Positions 47,341 to 60,478 of a stretch of 64,000 nt of DNA are shown here, piece by piece. Below the pieces are notes generated by a model, which worked only from the letters and a program-made list of their open reading frames with translations, was not told the origin of the DNA and did not search any database. The translations under genes and the position numbers were made by a program. Position 1 is the first letter of the stretch, and every line of letters begins with the position of its first letter. Source of the DNA: Hordeum vulgare subsp. vulgare (lineage: Eukaryota > Streptophyta > Magnoliopsida > Poales > Poaceae); assembly GCF_904849725.1 (NCBI RefSeq), contig NC_058518.1, positions 506,589,225-506,653,224 of the forward strand, written 5' to 3'.

Positions 47341-49731
47341 ACCATTATTCTCTTTAAATGAATAATCGTATTGCAATAAACACGATCCAATCATGTTCAT
47401 GCTTAACGCAAGCACCAAATAACAATTATTTAGGTTTAACACCAATCCCGATGGTAGAGGGAGTGTGCGAGTTTGATCATATCAACCTTGGAAACACTTC
47501 CAACACGTATCGTCACCTCGCCTTTAGCTAGTCTCCGTTTATGCCGTAGGTTTCATTTCGTGTTATTAATCACTTAGCAACCGAACCGGTATCCAATACC
47601 CTCGTGCTACTAGGAGTACTAGTAAAGTACACATCAACATCATGTATATCAAATATACTTCTTTCGAGTTTTGCCAGCCTTCTTATCTACCAAGTATCTA
47701 GAGTTGCTCCGCCTCAGTGACCGTTCCCCTCATAACAGAAGCACTAAGTCCCGGGCTTGGGTTTAATCTGGGGTCTCTTCATTAGTGCAGCAACTGCTTT
47801 GCCGTTTCATGAAGTATCCCTTCTAGCCCTTGCCTTTCTCGAAACTTAGTGGTTTTACTAACCATCAACTATTGATGCTCCGTCTTGATTTCTACTTTCG
47901 CAGTGTCAAACATCGCGAATCGCTCAAGGATCATTGCATCTATCCTTGATATGTTATAGTTCATCACGAAGCTCTCACAGCTTGGTGGCAGTGACTTTGG
48001 AGAACCATCACTATCTTATCTGGAAGATCAACTCCCACTTGATTCAAGCGATTGTCGTACTCAGATAATCTGAGCACACGCTCAATGATTGAGCTTTTCT
48101 CCTCTACTTCGTGGACAAAGAATCATGTCGGAGGTCTCATACCTCTTAACAAGGGCACAATCATGAAATCACAATTTCATCTCTTTAGAACATCACTCAT
48201 ATTCCGTGACGTTTCAAAACGTCTTCGGCGCCACACTTCTAAGCCATTAAGTATTTTGCACCGAACTATCACGTAGTCATCAAAAACGTGTATGTCGGAT
48301 GTTCACAACATCCACAGACGACGCTCGAGGTGCAGCACACTGAGTGGTGCATTAAGTACATAAGCCTTCTGCGCAGCAACAAGGACAATCCTTAGTTTTA
48401 CAGACTCAGTCCGCAAAGTTTGCTACTATCAACTTTCAACTAAATTTTCTCTAGAAACATATTAAAAACAGTAGAGCTATAGCGCAAGCTACATCGTAAT
48501 TCGCAAAGACCATTAGACTATGTTCATGACAATTAGTTCAATTAATCATATTACTTAAGAACTCCCACTCAAAAAGTACATCTCTCTAGTCATTTGAGTG
48601 GTACATGATCCAAATCCACTATCTCAAGTCCGATCATCACGTGAATCGAGAATAGTTTCCGTGGTAAGCATCTCTATGCTAATCATATCAACTATACGAT
48701 TCATGCTCGACCTTTCGGTCTCATGTGTTCCGAGGCCATGTCTGCACATGCTAGGCTCGTCAAGTTTAACCCGAGTGTTCCGCGTGTGCAACTGTTTTGC
48801 ACCCGTTGTATGTGAACGTTGAGTCTATCACACCCGATCATCACGTGGTGTCTCGAAACATCGAACTGTAGCAACGGTGCACAGTTGGGGAGAACACAAT
48901 TTCGTCTTGAAATTTAGTGAGAGATCACCTCATAATGCTACCGTCGTTCTAAGCAAAATAAGGTGCATAAAAGGATTAACATCACATGCAATTCATAAGT
49001 GACATGATATGGCCATCATCACGTGCTTCTTGATCTCCATCACCAAAGCACCGGCACGATCTTCTTGTCACCGGCGCCATGCCATGATCTCCATCAACGT
49101 GTTGCCATTGAGGTTGTCGTGCTACTCATGCTATTACTACTAAAGCTACATCCTAGCAAAATAGTAAACGCATCTGCAAGCACAAACATTAGTATAAAGA
49201 CAACCCTATGGCTCCTGCCGGTTGCCGTACCATCGACGTGCAAGTCGATATTATCTATTACAACATGATCATCTCATACATCCAATATATCACATCGCAT
49301 CGTTGGCCATATCACATCACAAGCATACCCTGCAAAAACAAGTTAGACGTCCTCTAATTTTGTTGTTGCATGTTTCACGTGGTGACCACGGGTATCTAGT
49401 AGGATCGCATCTTACTGACGCAAACACCACAACGGAGATATATGAGTTGCTATTTAACCTCATCCAAGGACCTCCTCGGTCAAATCCGATTCAACTAAAG
49501 TTGGAGAAACCGACACTTGCCAGTCATCTTTGAGCAACGGGGTTACTCATAGCGATGAAGCAAGTCTGTCGTAAGCGTACGAGTAATGTCCGTCCGAGCC
49601 GCTTCGATCCAACAATACCGCGGAATCAAGAAAAGACTAAGGAGGGCAGCAAAACGCACATCACCGCCCACAAAAACTTTTGTGTTCTACTCGAGAAGAC
49701 ATCTACGCATGAACCTAGCTCATGATGCAAC
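47341..49731 (-). pseudogene. gag remnant and leader, first copy
   Basis: Minus-strand gag sequence related to that of Angela, without any long open frame. Gag begins near 48540, and the leader up to the LTR is homologous to 14765-16022. The primer-binding site next to the LTR reads TTGCATCATGAGC (49718-49730), further from the Met-tRNA consensus than that of Angela. Sequence left of about 48160 recurs at 54097-54888. Confidence 0.75.
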
Positions 49732-51512
49732 TGTTGGGGAACGTCGCATGGGAAACAAAAATTTTCCTACGCGCACGAAGACCTATCATGGTGATGTCCA
49801 TCTACGAGAGGGCATGAGTGATCTACGTACCCTTGTAGACCGTACAGCAGAAGCGTTAGTGAACGCGGTTGATGTAGTGGAACGTCCTCACGTCCCTTGA
49901 TCCGCCCCACGAACAATCCCGCGATCAGTCCCATGATCTAGTACCGAACGGACGGCACCTCCGCGTTCAGCACACGTATAGCTCGACGATGATCTCGGCC
50001 TTCTTGATCCAGCAAGAGAGACGGAGAGGTAGATGAGTTCTCCGGCAGCGTGACGGCGCTCCGGAGGTTGGTGATGACCTTGTCTCAGCAGGGCTCCGCC
50101 CGAGCTCCGCAGAAACGCGATCTAGAGGAAAAACCGTGGAGGTATGTGGTCGGGCTGCCGTGGCAAAAGTTGTCCCAAATCAGCCCTAATACCTCAGTAT
50201 ATATAGGAGGGAGGGGGAGGGAAGAGGCAGCCTCAAACCCTCATGGTTTGGCCGAAATTGGAGGTGGAGGAGTCCTACTCCAATCCTACTTGGAGTAGGA
50301 TTCCACCTTCCCACTTGGAAACTCTTTCCACCTTGTGTTTCTTCCTTCTCAAAACTTATGGGCCTCAGTGGGAACTTATTCCAGCCCACTAGGGGCTGGT
50401 TTATCTCTTCCCATTGCCCATGGGGTGTGACACCCCTCCCGATGGTCCCCGGCACCCCTCCCGGCACTCCCGGTACACTACCGATGAGCCCGAAACTTTT
50501 CCGGTGACCAAAACAGGACTTCCTATATATCAATCTTTACCTCCGGACCATTCCAGAGCTCCTCGTGACGTCCTGGATCTCATCCGGGACTCCGAACAAC
50601 ATTCGGTAACCAACCATATAACTCAAATACGCATAAAACAACGTCGAACCTTAAGTGTGCAGACCCTGCGGGTTCGAGAACTATGTAGACATGACCCGAG
50701 AGACTCCTCGGTCAATATCCAATAGCGGGACCTGGATGCCCATATTGGATCCTACATATTCTACGAAGATCTTATCGTTTGAACCTCAGTGCCAAGGATT
50801 CATATAATCCCGTATGTCATTCCCTTTGTCCTTCGGTATGTTACTTGCCCGAGATTCGATCGTCGGTATCCGCATACCTATTTCAATCTCGTTTACCGGC
50901 AAGTCTCTTTACTCGTTCCGTAATACAAGATCCCGCAACTTACACTAAGTCACATTGCTTGCAAGGCCTGTGTGTGATGTTGTATTACCGAGTGGGCCCC
51001 GAGATACCTCTCCGTCACACGGAGTGACAAATCCCAGTCTCGATCCATACTAACTCAACTAACACCTTCGGAGATACCTTTAGAGCATCTTTATAGTCAC
51101 CCAGTTACGTTGCGACATTTGATACACACAAAGCATTCCTCCGGTGTCAGTGAGTTATATGATCTCATGGTCATAGGAACAAATACTTGACACGCAGAAA
51201 ACAGTAGCAACAAAATGACACGATCAACATGCTACGTCTATTAGTTTGGGTCTAGTCCATCACATGATTCTCCTAATGATGTGATCCCGTTATCAAGTGA
51301 CAACACTTGTCTATGGTCAGGAAACCTTGACCATCTTCGATCAACGAGCTAGTCAACTAGAGGCTTACTAGGGACAGTGTTTTGTCTATGTATCCACACA
51401 TGCACTGTGTTTCCAATCAATACAATTATAGCATGGATAATAAACGATTATCATGAACAAATAAATATAATAATAACTAATTTATTATTGCCTCTAGGGC
51501 ATATTTCCAACA
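49732..51512 (-). repeat. complete central BARE/WIS LTR
   Basis: 1,781 bp, TGTTGGGGAACG...CATATTTCCAACA. It is bordered by a primer-binding site on its left and a polypurine tract on its right, so it acts as 5' LTR for the left copy and 3' LTR for the right copy. The right 200 bp (TGACAACACTTG...GGTCAGGAAACC) differs from the Angela LTRs and marks a BARE/WIS-like subgroup. A TATATATAGGAGGG block lies at about 50198-50213. Confidence 0.9.
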
Positions 51513-54500
51513 GTCTCCCACTTGCACTAGAGTCAATAATCTAGTTCACATCACCATGTGATTCCAACGAATCCAACACCCATATAGTTATGGGGTCTAA
51601 TCACGTCTTGCTCGTGAGAGAGGTTTTAGTCAACGGTTCTGAAACTTTCAGATCCGTGTGTTCTTTACAAATCTTTATGTCATCTTATAGATGCTGCTTC
51701 TATGTGCTATTCGGAAATACTCCAAATATCTACTCTACTATACGAATCCGTTTCACTACTCATAGTTATTCGGATTAGTGTCAAAGCTTGCATCGACGTA
51801 ACCCCTTACGACGAACTCTTTAACCACCTCCATAATCGAGAAAAATTCCTTAGTCCATCAGTTACTAAGGATAAATTTTGACCGCTGCTAGTGATTCAAT
51901 CATGGATCACTCTCTGTACCTCTCAACAGACTTTGAGTCAAGGCACACATCAGGTGCGGTACCCAGCATGGCATACTTCAGATTGTACAGCCAAGGCATA
52001 GAAGACGACCTTCGTCTATTCTCTTTATTCTGCCGGGGTCGGGTTTTGAGTCTTACTCAAATTCACACCTCACAACGCAACCAAGAACTCCTTCTTTGCT
52101 GATCTATTTTGAACTCCTTCAAAAACTTGTCAAGGCATGCATCTTGTTGAAACTTCCATTAAGCGCTTTCGATCTATCTCCATAGATCTTTGATGCTCAA
52201 CGTTCAAGTAGCGCAATCCAGGTACTCCTTTGAAAACTCCTTTCAAACAACCTTGTATGCTTTACAGAAATTCTACATTACTTCTGATCCACAATATGTC
52301 AACCACATATACTTATCAGAAATTCTATAGTGCTCCCACTCACTTCTTTGGAAATACAAGTTTCTCATAAACCTTGTACAAACCCAAAATCTTTGATCAT
52401 CTCATCAAAGTGTATATTCCAACTCTGAGATGCTTGCACCAATCCATTGAAGGATCGCTGGAGCTTGCATACTTGCTAGTATCTTTAGGATCGACAAAAC
52501 CTCCTGGTTGTATCACATACAATGTTTGCTGAAGGAAACCGTCGAGGAAACAATGTTTTGACATCCTATGTGCAATATTTCATAAATAATGCAGCAACTA
52601 CTAACATAATTCTAACAGACTTTTAGCATCGCTACGAGTGAGAAAGTCTCATCATAGTCAACTGTTTGATCTTGTCGGAAACATCTTTGCGACAAGTCGA
52701 GCTTTTCTTAATAGTGACTTATCACCATCATCGTCTGTCTTCCTTTTAAAGATCCATCTTTACTCAATAGTCCTATGATCATTAAGTAGTTCTTCCAAAG
52801 TCTACACTTTGTTTTCATACATGGATCCTCTCTCGGATTTCATGGCCTCCAGCCATTTGTCGGAATCCGGGCCCACCATTGCTTTCTCCATAACTCGTAG
52901 GTTCATTGTTGCTCAAGAACATGACCTCCAAGACAGGGTTACCATACCACTCTGCAGTAGTACGCGACCTTGCCAACCTACGAGATTTGTAGTAACTTGA
53001 TTTGATGCTTGATGATCACCATCATCAGCTTTCACTTCAATTGGTGTAGGCGCCACAGGAACAACTTCCTGCGCCCTACTACACACTGGTTGAAGTGATG
53101 GTTCAATAACCTTATCAAGTTCTACCACCCTCCCACTCAATTCTTTCGAGAGAAATCTTTCCTTGAGAAAGGATCCGTTTCTAGAAACAAACACTTTGCT
53201 TTCGGATCTGAGATAGGAGATGTACCCAACTGTTTTGGATATCCTATGAAGATGCATTTATCCGCTTTGGGTTCGAGCTTATGAGACTGAAACTTTTTCA
53301 CATAAGTGTCGAAGCCCCAAAATTTCAAGAAACAACAGTTTAGTTTTCTCTAAACCTCAGTCTATACTGTGTCATCTCAACGGAAATACGCGGTGCCCTA
53401 TTTAAAGTGAATGCGGTTGTCTCTAATGCATAACCCATAAACGATGGTGGTAATTCGATAAGAGACATCATAGCATGCACCATACCAAATAGTGCGTGGC
53501 TATGACGTTCAGACACATCATCACACTATGATGTTCCAGGTGGCAGAACTGCGAAACAATTTCCACATTGTCTTAACTGCGTACCAAAACTCGTAACTCA
53601 GATATTCATTTCTATGATCATATCGTAGACAGTTTATCCTCTTGTTACGACGAACTTCACTCTTGAAGCAGAATTGAACTTTTCAATATTTCAGACTTGT
53701 GATTCATTAAGTAAATTCACTTGTATCTACTCAAATCGTCATTGAAGTAATAACATAATGATATCCACTGCGTGCCTCAGCACCCATTGGACTGCATACA
53801 TCAAAATGTATCACTTCCAACAAGTTACTATCTTGTTTCATCTCAATGAAAACAAGGGCTTGCTCATGTGGTATGATTTGCATGTCACTAGTGATTCAAA
53901 ATCAAGTGAGTATAAAGATCTATCAGCATGGAACCTCTTCATGCAATTTATACCAACATGACTCAAGCGGCACTGCCACAAGTAAGTGGTACTATCATCA
54001 TTACCTTGTATCTTTTGGCACCAATATCATGAACATGTGTAACACTATGATCGAGATTCAATAAACCATTGAAGGTGATTATTCAAGCAAATAGAGTAAC
54101 CATTATTCTCTTTAAATTAATAATCGTATTGTAATAAACACGATCCAATCATGTTCATGCTTAACGCAAGCACCAAATAACAATTATTTAGGTTTAACAC
54201 CAATCCCGATCGTCACCTCGGAAACACTTCCAACACGTATCGTCACCTCGCCTTTAGCTAGTCTCCGTTTATGCCGTAGCTTTCATTTCGTGTTACTAAT
54301 CACTTAGCAACCGAACCGGTATCCAATACCCTCGTGCTACTAGGAGTACTAGTAAAGTACACATCAACATCATGTATATCAAATATACTTCTTTCGAGTT
54401 TTGCCAGCCTTCTTATCTACCAAGTATCTAGAGTTGCTCCGCCTCAGTGACCGTTCCCCTCATAACAGAAGCACTAAGTCCCGGGCTTGGGTTTAATCTG

Positions 54501-54888
54501 GGGTCTCTTCATTAGTGCAGCAACTGCTTTGCCGTTTCACGAAGTATCCCTTCTAGCCCTTGCCTTTCTCGAAACTTAGTGGTTTTACTAACCATCAACT
54601 ATTGATGCTCCTTCTTGATTTCTACTTTCGCAGTGTCAAACATCGCGAATCGCTCAAGGATCATTGTATCTATCCTTGATATGTTATAGTTCATCACGAA
54701 GCTCTCACAGCTTGGTGGCAGTGACTTTGGAGAACCATCACTATCTTATCTGGAAGATCAACTCCCACTTGATTCAAGCGATTGTCGTACTCAGATAATA
54801 TGAGCACACGCTCAATGATTGAGCTTTTCTCCTCTACTTCGTGGACAAAGAATCATGTCGGAGGTCTCATACCTCTTAACAACTGACA
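51513..54888 (-). pseudogene. pol and gag remnants, second copy
   Basis: Read on the minus strand from right: gag (54888-54097), then protease/integrase and reverse transcriptase remains toward 51513, where the polypurine tract meets the central LTR. The recognisable pieces are short: KFWGFDTYVKKFQ and ADKCIFIGYP (53328-53240) and SGRVVELDKVIEP (about 53130), both matching the integrase C-terminal linker in the Angela polyprotein. Dozens of indels and stops prevent any functional product. Confidence 0.8.
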
Positions 54889-55098
54889 ACACTTGCCTAT
54901 GGTCAGGAAACCTTGACCATCGTTGATCAACGAGTTAGTCAGCTAGAGGCTTACTAGGGACAGTGTTTTGTCTATGTATCCACACATGCAGTGTGTTTCC
55001 AATCAATACAATTATAGCATGGATAATAAACGATTATCATGAACAAAGAAATATAATAATAACTAATTTATTATTGCCTCTAGGGCATATTTCCAACA
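54889..55098 (-). repeat. partial BARE/WIS LTR (right)
   Basis: 210 bp matching the last part of the central LTR (TGACAACACTTG...TTCCAACA). Its left edge joins gag sequence directly, with the leader, primer site and most of the LTR deleted. It is followed by the TTTTT target copy. Confidence 0.85.
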
Positions 55099-57842
55099 TT
55101 TTTCTCCTCTTCTATGCTCTGGTGAGGAATCTCGACGTAATATTTTGAGTCTACTCCTCTTCTCACTCAAAAAAAAATTACGATCACGTGGATATTTTTG
55201 GAAAATATATGATGTCGATGTGACGGAGTTCTGTCTTGGTGCTTCCTGTCTGACTTGATTTCTTTCGGGAGTTGAGCTCCAGGGGATTCTCGAGCACATT
55301 GTTATCATTCAGTTTTCTTAGTATCTAAAAACGAAGGATGTTCGAAATTGCTTCAATACTAGTAGTGGCGAGAGGAGTCCGGCTTCCCCAGTACTGGTGC
55401 AGAGAGTTCCGGATGTATCACCACACTTTGTATCATTGTGATTACGAGGGTCTGTAGTAGATGAAGGTCCGAGATTCTGGTTGTGTGTTGACGGATGTGA
55501 TACATTGGACGAGTTAGTATAGGAGTCGTGTGACATATTACTCCTTGTATCCGTGTACAAGATTGCATGACCAGAAATTTCGGGAATTTTTAGGTGGGAA
55601 TTCAAGTAGTAACTTATAGGACAATCTTCCAACAAATGCATGATGTTAGGTTGTGGTTCGACATCTAGTGGATTCATTTGTTCACGGTCGTCTTACATCG
55701 GTTCTCGTTGTGTCTTAAAGAGTCCTTGTAGCTTGCTACGACTCGGGGACGCTTCATATGCCGTGTGCATTGCCTTGTACATGATGGCTACTGTAAGGAT
55801 CGAGCCCGTGCGATCCTGTCCACGAAAATATCGGACGAAATCTCTCTCATGAATTTGTTCTGGCTTGTTTCGTAAGCTGCATCATTTGTTTTCTTGGAAT
55901 ATGGTAATTCGTGTTGCTTCGATGTCAAGTGGTGATTTTAGATCTTTTCTAAGCAGTGTTCTCATATTCATATGATAGTGCTAATCCTTTTGCTTAATCA
56001 ATCGTCTTATCAATTCTTGTCAACCGGATTTTTCATATCAATTATTTTTCAACCGGTGTGTTTCTCTTGAGTGAATTCTATCCTCTCCAATTTTGCAAGA
56101 TCAATATGTCAATTCTTTCCGAAGTTTGTCTCATCTGTCCCAAGTTGTCTTTGTTTTTCCCCGCCCTCCCACCCTTTTTCTTCAGTGATTCAATTTTCAT
56201 CCAAGAGTTTTCTTTTCATTGTGCTTCCGTTATCTTTTCTATTCTCTCGTATCCGGTGATTCATTGTGAAGATTCTCAGGAGTCGAGTTCATCATTTCTT
56301 CATTTTGTTCTTTTTCCGGTGAATTTAATTCAGTTGTCCATGTTCACCGTATCCTTTTCATCCTTGTAAATTCTTTCCCATGTAAAAATTCTTATCAGCC
56401 TATCCTGATATTCATTCATCTCTTTTCTATCTGGCGTGTTGAAGGTATCTCAGAGTTTCTTGTTTTCAGATCTTTCATTATTTCGAGGTTTTCAACCTCA
56501 TCTAGTTTTCTTTATACCGGTGCAATATCTCTCTTTCTAAGAAATCTTTTCAACGGTGGTTTCTTTTGAGTGGGCCCATAACCCACAGGTTTTCCGAGGA
56601 TCTTATCTCGCTCTTGTAACCTTTCCGGAGATCTTTAATTCTTTTCAACTATGACATAAGTATGAATTTCATCAGTCATATCCCTTCTCCAAGATCTATT
56701 CGAATTAAATTCTCATCCTGCTCAACCTTTCATTCTTCATTATTCCGAAGGTCTCAGTTATTCTTGGTGATGTTCTTCTCGTCATTCTGTCCATTGAAGA
56801 TTGAAGGGGTGTTTATCTCATATCTTGGTGCCATCATATTAATTGTTCCAATCATGAGTAATCCCTTTCTTGCTATTCGGTGCATTTCAATGTTGTGTTC
56901 ATTTCTCGATCCTCCGAAGGCCATCATTTCAGAAGATTCTTCGTTCTCAGCTTTCAGCTTTCAATCTCAAATTATTCTCAATTGTTGTCTCTTCGTTCGT
57001 CTCTCAATTATTCCGGTGCCTTGTTCAAGTTTTCTCTCAGGTGGCTCATGTTCTCTTCGCTTCCATGTATCTCCATTCATTTTTTTATATCCCCATTCAA
57101 TCCAATTCTTACCGGTGTCTCCTTAAGGACTTGTTCAAGTTTGTGCATATCTATCTCTCTCTTCAAGTTTCTTTTCAAGAAGGATAAGTGATATGCTAAA
57201 TCCATTGCTTGTCATCAATTTAACTTGATGAGGGGTAATCATAACATAATTCTTATTCTTGTTGCATCAAAGTGATCCCAATTCTTCTTTCGTAGTGGCT
57301 CATCATATCAATTCTTTATCCCATGTGCTTATCTTTCTTTTCCGGAGTCCCAATTTCTCTTAAGTATCTCTTTGTGAAGCTTCATCTAAATCTTGGTAAG
57401 GTCATAATCTTATTCTTTTCTACCTTCATATCTTTGCATCATTCATTTGTATATGGAGGTCCTTCATGGTGGTTCATCAAGGTTTCAATCCATTCTCACG
57501 TGTTCTTCAAGATTCTTGCGGTGGTAGCTATCTTTTTCTTCTTCGTTCCTTCTTTCCAAGATTTAGTTTGTAACGGTGGCCTTGTGATGTTGCTCTCTTC
57601 AATATATCATTTTATCTTTTCAAGATCATGGTGTTCCCTTGTTCTATTTAGTTGTTTGTTATGAATCTTTCGTGAATTCTTGCTGGTTTCTCATATCATT
57701 CCTCATCGCTTTGCAACCTTCAAGGTTCGTTGGTTTCACTCGTTTGTCAAAGAAGCGATTAAGTTTTACCTCTTGCTTTCTCATCCTCTCCCCCTTTCAT
57801 TCTTGGATCTCGGGTCGAGATCCTCTTGTAGTGTAGGAGAGT
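55099..57842 (+). mobile_element. internal, apparently non-coding region of the Gypsy-type element
   Basis: Continues the sequence broken at 46483. T/C-rich with frequent TTTCCGGTG motifs, and no gag, protease, integrase or reverse transcriptase is recognisable on either strand. Open frames such as 55318-55677 (minus) and 56662-57126 have no known domain. The end (GTAGTGTAGGAGAG, about 57829-57842) is a polypurine tract directly before the LTR start. This suggests a non-autonomous, LARD-like element. Confidence 0.6.
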
Positions 57843-58814
57843 TGTGACAACCCGATACCAACGTTCCAGAAGATTCCCCTTCTATTCTGTCTTCGTCATG
57901 TGTTTATTTTATTTGTCGCATCATTATTGCATCATGTGCATCATCCACATTGCATCGGCATCCCGTTGCCGCTAGTTTTCAAACTTGCATCCGTTAGTAG
58001 TTGTCGGTTCTCTCCGTTCTCGTCGTTGCCTGTGTTTAGCCCGACCACACACGCACGCGCCCGCGGCACCGCCAAAATCTTGTTTTTAAAAGTGTGCGTA
58101 AAACTTTCTCCGATCGGGTTGCAACTTGACGTTCGGTCTTATTTATATATAGGTAGGCCGCCTGTCAAATTTCGTCCAATCGGAGTCCGTCTGGTACCCG
58201 AACGGTCGACCGTAGCGGCACCGTATTCGGTCTATCATCGGACGTTTGTCGGTGTTTCAAAATACGTTGTCGGGTGCCGTTTTCCCTCTCTTATCCAGCT
58301 AACCTACTCTACACGACCACTTAGCCCGTCCGCGTCCGGAATTGTTCGATTCCGACCGCGCGGTTGAAACTGGGGCGAAATTCTACTAAACCTAGCCCCC
58401 CTTTGTCTATAAATAGACCCCAAGCTATTGTTTTAGACACCCACCCAACTCCTCCTCGAAACCCGTGCTAACCCTAATCCGCGCCACCTACCCCCCAGCA
58501 GCCTCTCTCTCTTCCCCTCCAGCCGCCGGCCCGCGCCGCCCATCCGAGGCCCGCTTGGGCCCGGATCCGCCGCCGCCGTTTGGAGCCCGAGGCTCCCGCA
58601 TCTGCCCTCCATGGCAGCGCCGTCGGCCTCCTCCGGTGCTCCACTGGAGCCTCGCTGCCCGCATCTTGCCGCCCACATCCCGCCGTGCCCGTCGTGCCGC
58701 CCTGCTCCACGCCGCCCGCCGGAGTCCCGCCGGCCGCCGCGGTCGCGCAAGCCGCCGGCCTCGGCCAGAGCCGCCTCGCATCCTCCGCTGGCCGGAGCCG
58801 CCTCGTCGTCGGTC

Positions 58815-58928
58815 TCCGGCGCCAGATCCGGCAGCCGCCCTCGCCCCCGCCCCAGATCCGGCAGTCACCGGAGTCCGGCAGCCGCCCTCGCCCCCGCCCC
58901 AGATCCGGCAGTCACCGGAGTCCGGCTG
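58815..58928 (+). repeat. 47-bp GC-rich tandem repeat
   Basis: A unit AGATCCGGCAGTCACCGGAG + TCCGGCAGCCGCCCTCGCCC + CCGCCCC is present about two and a half times inside the LTR. The first copy is partial, and the last changes GGCAGCC to GGCTGCC. Open frames across it are repeat translations. Confidence 0.75.
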
Positions 58929-58971
58929 CCCCTCGAGCCCAGCCCGCCGCCGGCGCGGCTCCCCTGTCGGC

Positions 58972-60478
58972 TGATACGTCTCAAACGTATCTATAATTTT
59001 TGATGGTTTCACGCTGTTATCTTGTCTTCTTTGGTTGTTTTATGTATCTTTTTATATCTTTTTGGGACTAACTTATTAATTCAGTGCGAAGTGCGAGTTC
59101 CTGTTTTTTCTATGTTTTTGACTCTTTTCAGATCTGATTTTGGAACGGAGTCCAAACGGAAGAAAAACCCCGAAATGATTTTTTTCCCGAACGGAAGAAG
59201 ACCAGGGGAGCCTCGAAAATACTTTTCCGCCACCGCAAGCTTCCGTTTCCGCGAGATCTCATCTGGAGACCCTTCCCGGCGCCCTGCCGGAGGGGACATT
59301 GGAATTGGAGGGCTTCTTCATCATCATCATCGCCCCTCTAATGACTCGTGAGTAGATCACTTCAGACCTACGGGTCCGTAGTTAGTAGCTAGATGGCTTC
59401 TTCTCTCTCTTGGATCTTCAATACAAAGTTCTCCATGATCTTCATGGAGATCTATCCGATGTAATCTTCTTTGGCGGTGTGTTTGTCGAGATCCGATGAA
59501 TTGTGGATTTGTGATCAGATTATCTATGTTATATATATGAGTCTTTGCTCATTTCTTATATGCATGATTTGATATCCTTGTAAGTCTCTCCGAGTCTTGA
59601 GTTTTGTTTGGCCAACTAGATCTATGATTCTTGCAATGGGAGAAGTGCTTGGTTTTGGGTTCTACCATGTGGTGACCTTTCCCAGTGACAGTAGGGGCAG
59701 CAAGGCACACATCAAGTAGTTGCCATCAAGGGTAAAAAGATGGAGTTTTTATCATTGGTTTGAGATTATCCCTCTACATCATGTCATCTTTCTTAAGGCG
59801 TTACTCTGTTCTTATGGACTTAATACACTAGATGTATGCTGGATAGCGGTCGACGTGTGGAGTAATAGTAGTAGATGCAGAAAGTATCAGTCTACTTGTT
59901 TCGGACGTGATGCCTATAGAAATAATCATTGCATAGATATCGTCACGACTTTGCATAGTTCTATCAATTGCTCGACAGTAATTTGTTCACCCACCGTCTA
60001 CTTGCTTTTATGAGAGAAGCCACTAGTAAACACTACGGCCCCCGGGTCTATTCACATCCATCGTTTACATCTCTGCTTTTACTTTGCTTTGTTACTTTGT
60101 TGCTTTCAGTTCTCACTTGGCAAACAATTTATAAGGGATTGACAACCCCTTCTTAGCGTTGGGTGCAAGCTTTTGTGTTTGTGCAGGATCTTGAGATACT
60201 CTTCCGCCGGATTGATACCTTGGTTCTCAAACTAAGGGAAATACTTACCGTCGTTGTGCTACATCACCCTTTCCGCTTCGAGGGAACACCAACGCAAGGC
60301 TCCAAGGACACGGGGGAAATCCTTTGCATACTTGCCTAGAAAGTACCTTAAGGCGTAGCCGTAGCTGAAGGATTCCTGGTGCCGTCGACACAACTATTTC
60401 TGGCGCCGTTGCAAGGGATACACAACAAACATTAGAAGTATTTCTGGCCCTGTCGCCGGGGATCTTTTTGAGGTAGCA
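58972..60478 (+). mobile_element. solo LTR of a Gypsy-type element (TGATACGTCTC family)
   Basis: 1,507 bp from TGATACGTCTC to GAGGTAGCA, flanked by a perfect TCGGC duplication (58967-58971 and 60479-60483). The opening is a very common Triticeae LTR start. Near its right end are two motifs like the 3' end complement of tRNA-Asp, TGGCGCCGTTGCAAGGGA at about 60401-60418 and TGGCCCTGTCGCCGGGGA at about 60445-60462. These suggest that a primer-binding site and a few internal bases lie within the TSD-delimited unit, or that the true LTR end is earlier. No coding sequence. Confidence 0.75.

Larger units (their letters stand above)
46484..55098 (-). mobile_element. tandem BARE/WIS-type Copia composite sharing a central LTR
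   Basis: Order in the plus direction: partial LTR (46484-47340), gag remnant and leader (47341-49731), complete LTR (49732-51512), polypurine tract plus pol and gag remnants (51513-54888), partial LTR (54889-55098). The whole is flanked by TTTTT on both sides. The gag portions 47341-48160 and 54097-54888 are near-identical copies. This is the arrangement expected after unequal recombination between the two LTRs of sister copies, with later deletions at each end. All coding parts are heavily frameshifted. Confidence 0.8.

Noticed and set aside
55318..55677. 119-codon minus-strand frame in the Gypsy interior
   Set aside because: No domain recognised, and it is antisense to the element. Kept only as part of the non-coding interior.
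58433..59012. Multiple 100-174 codon frames on both strands
   Set aside because: The GC-rich LTR leader with a 47-bp tandem repeat produces Pro/Arg/Ala-rich frames in all six frames.
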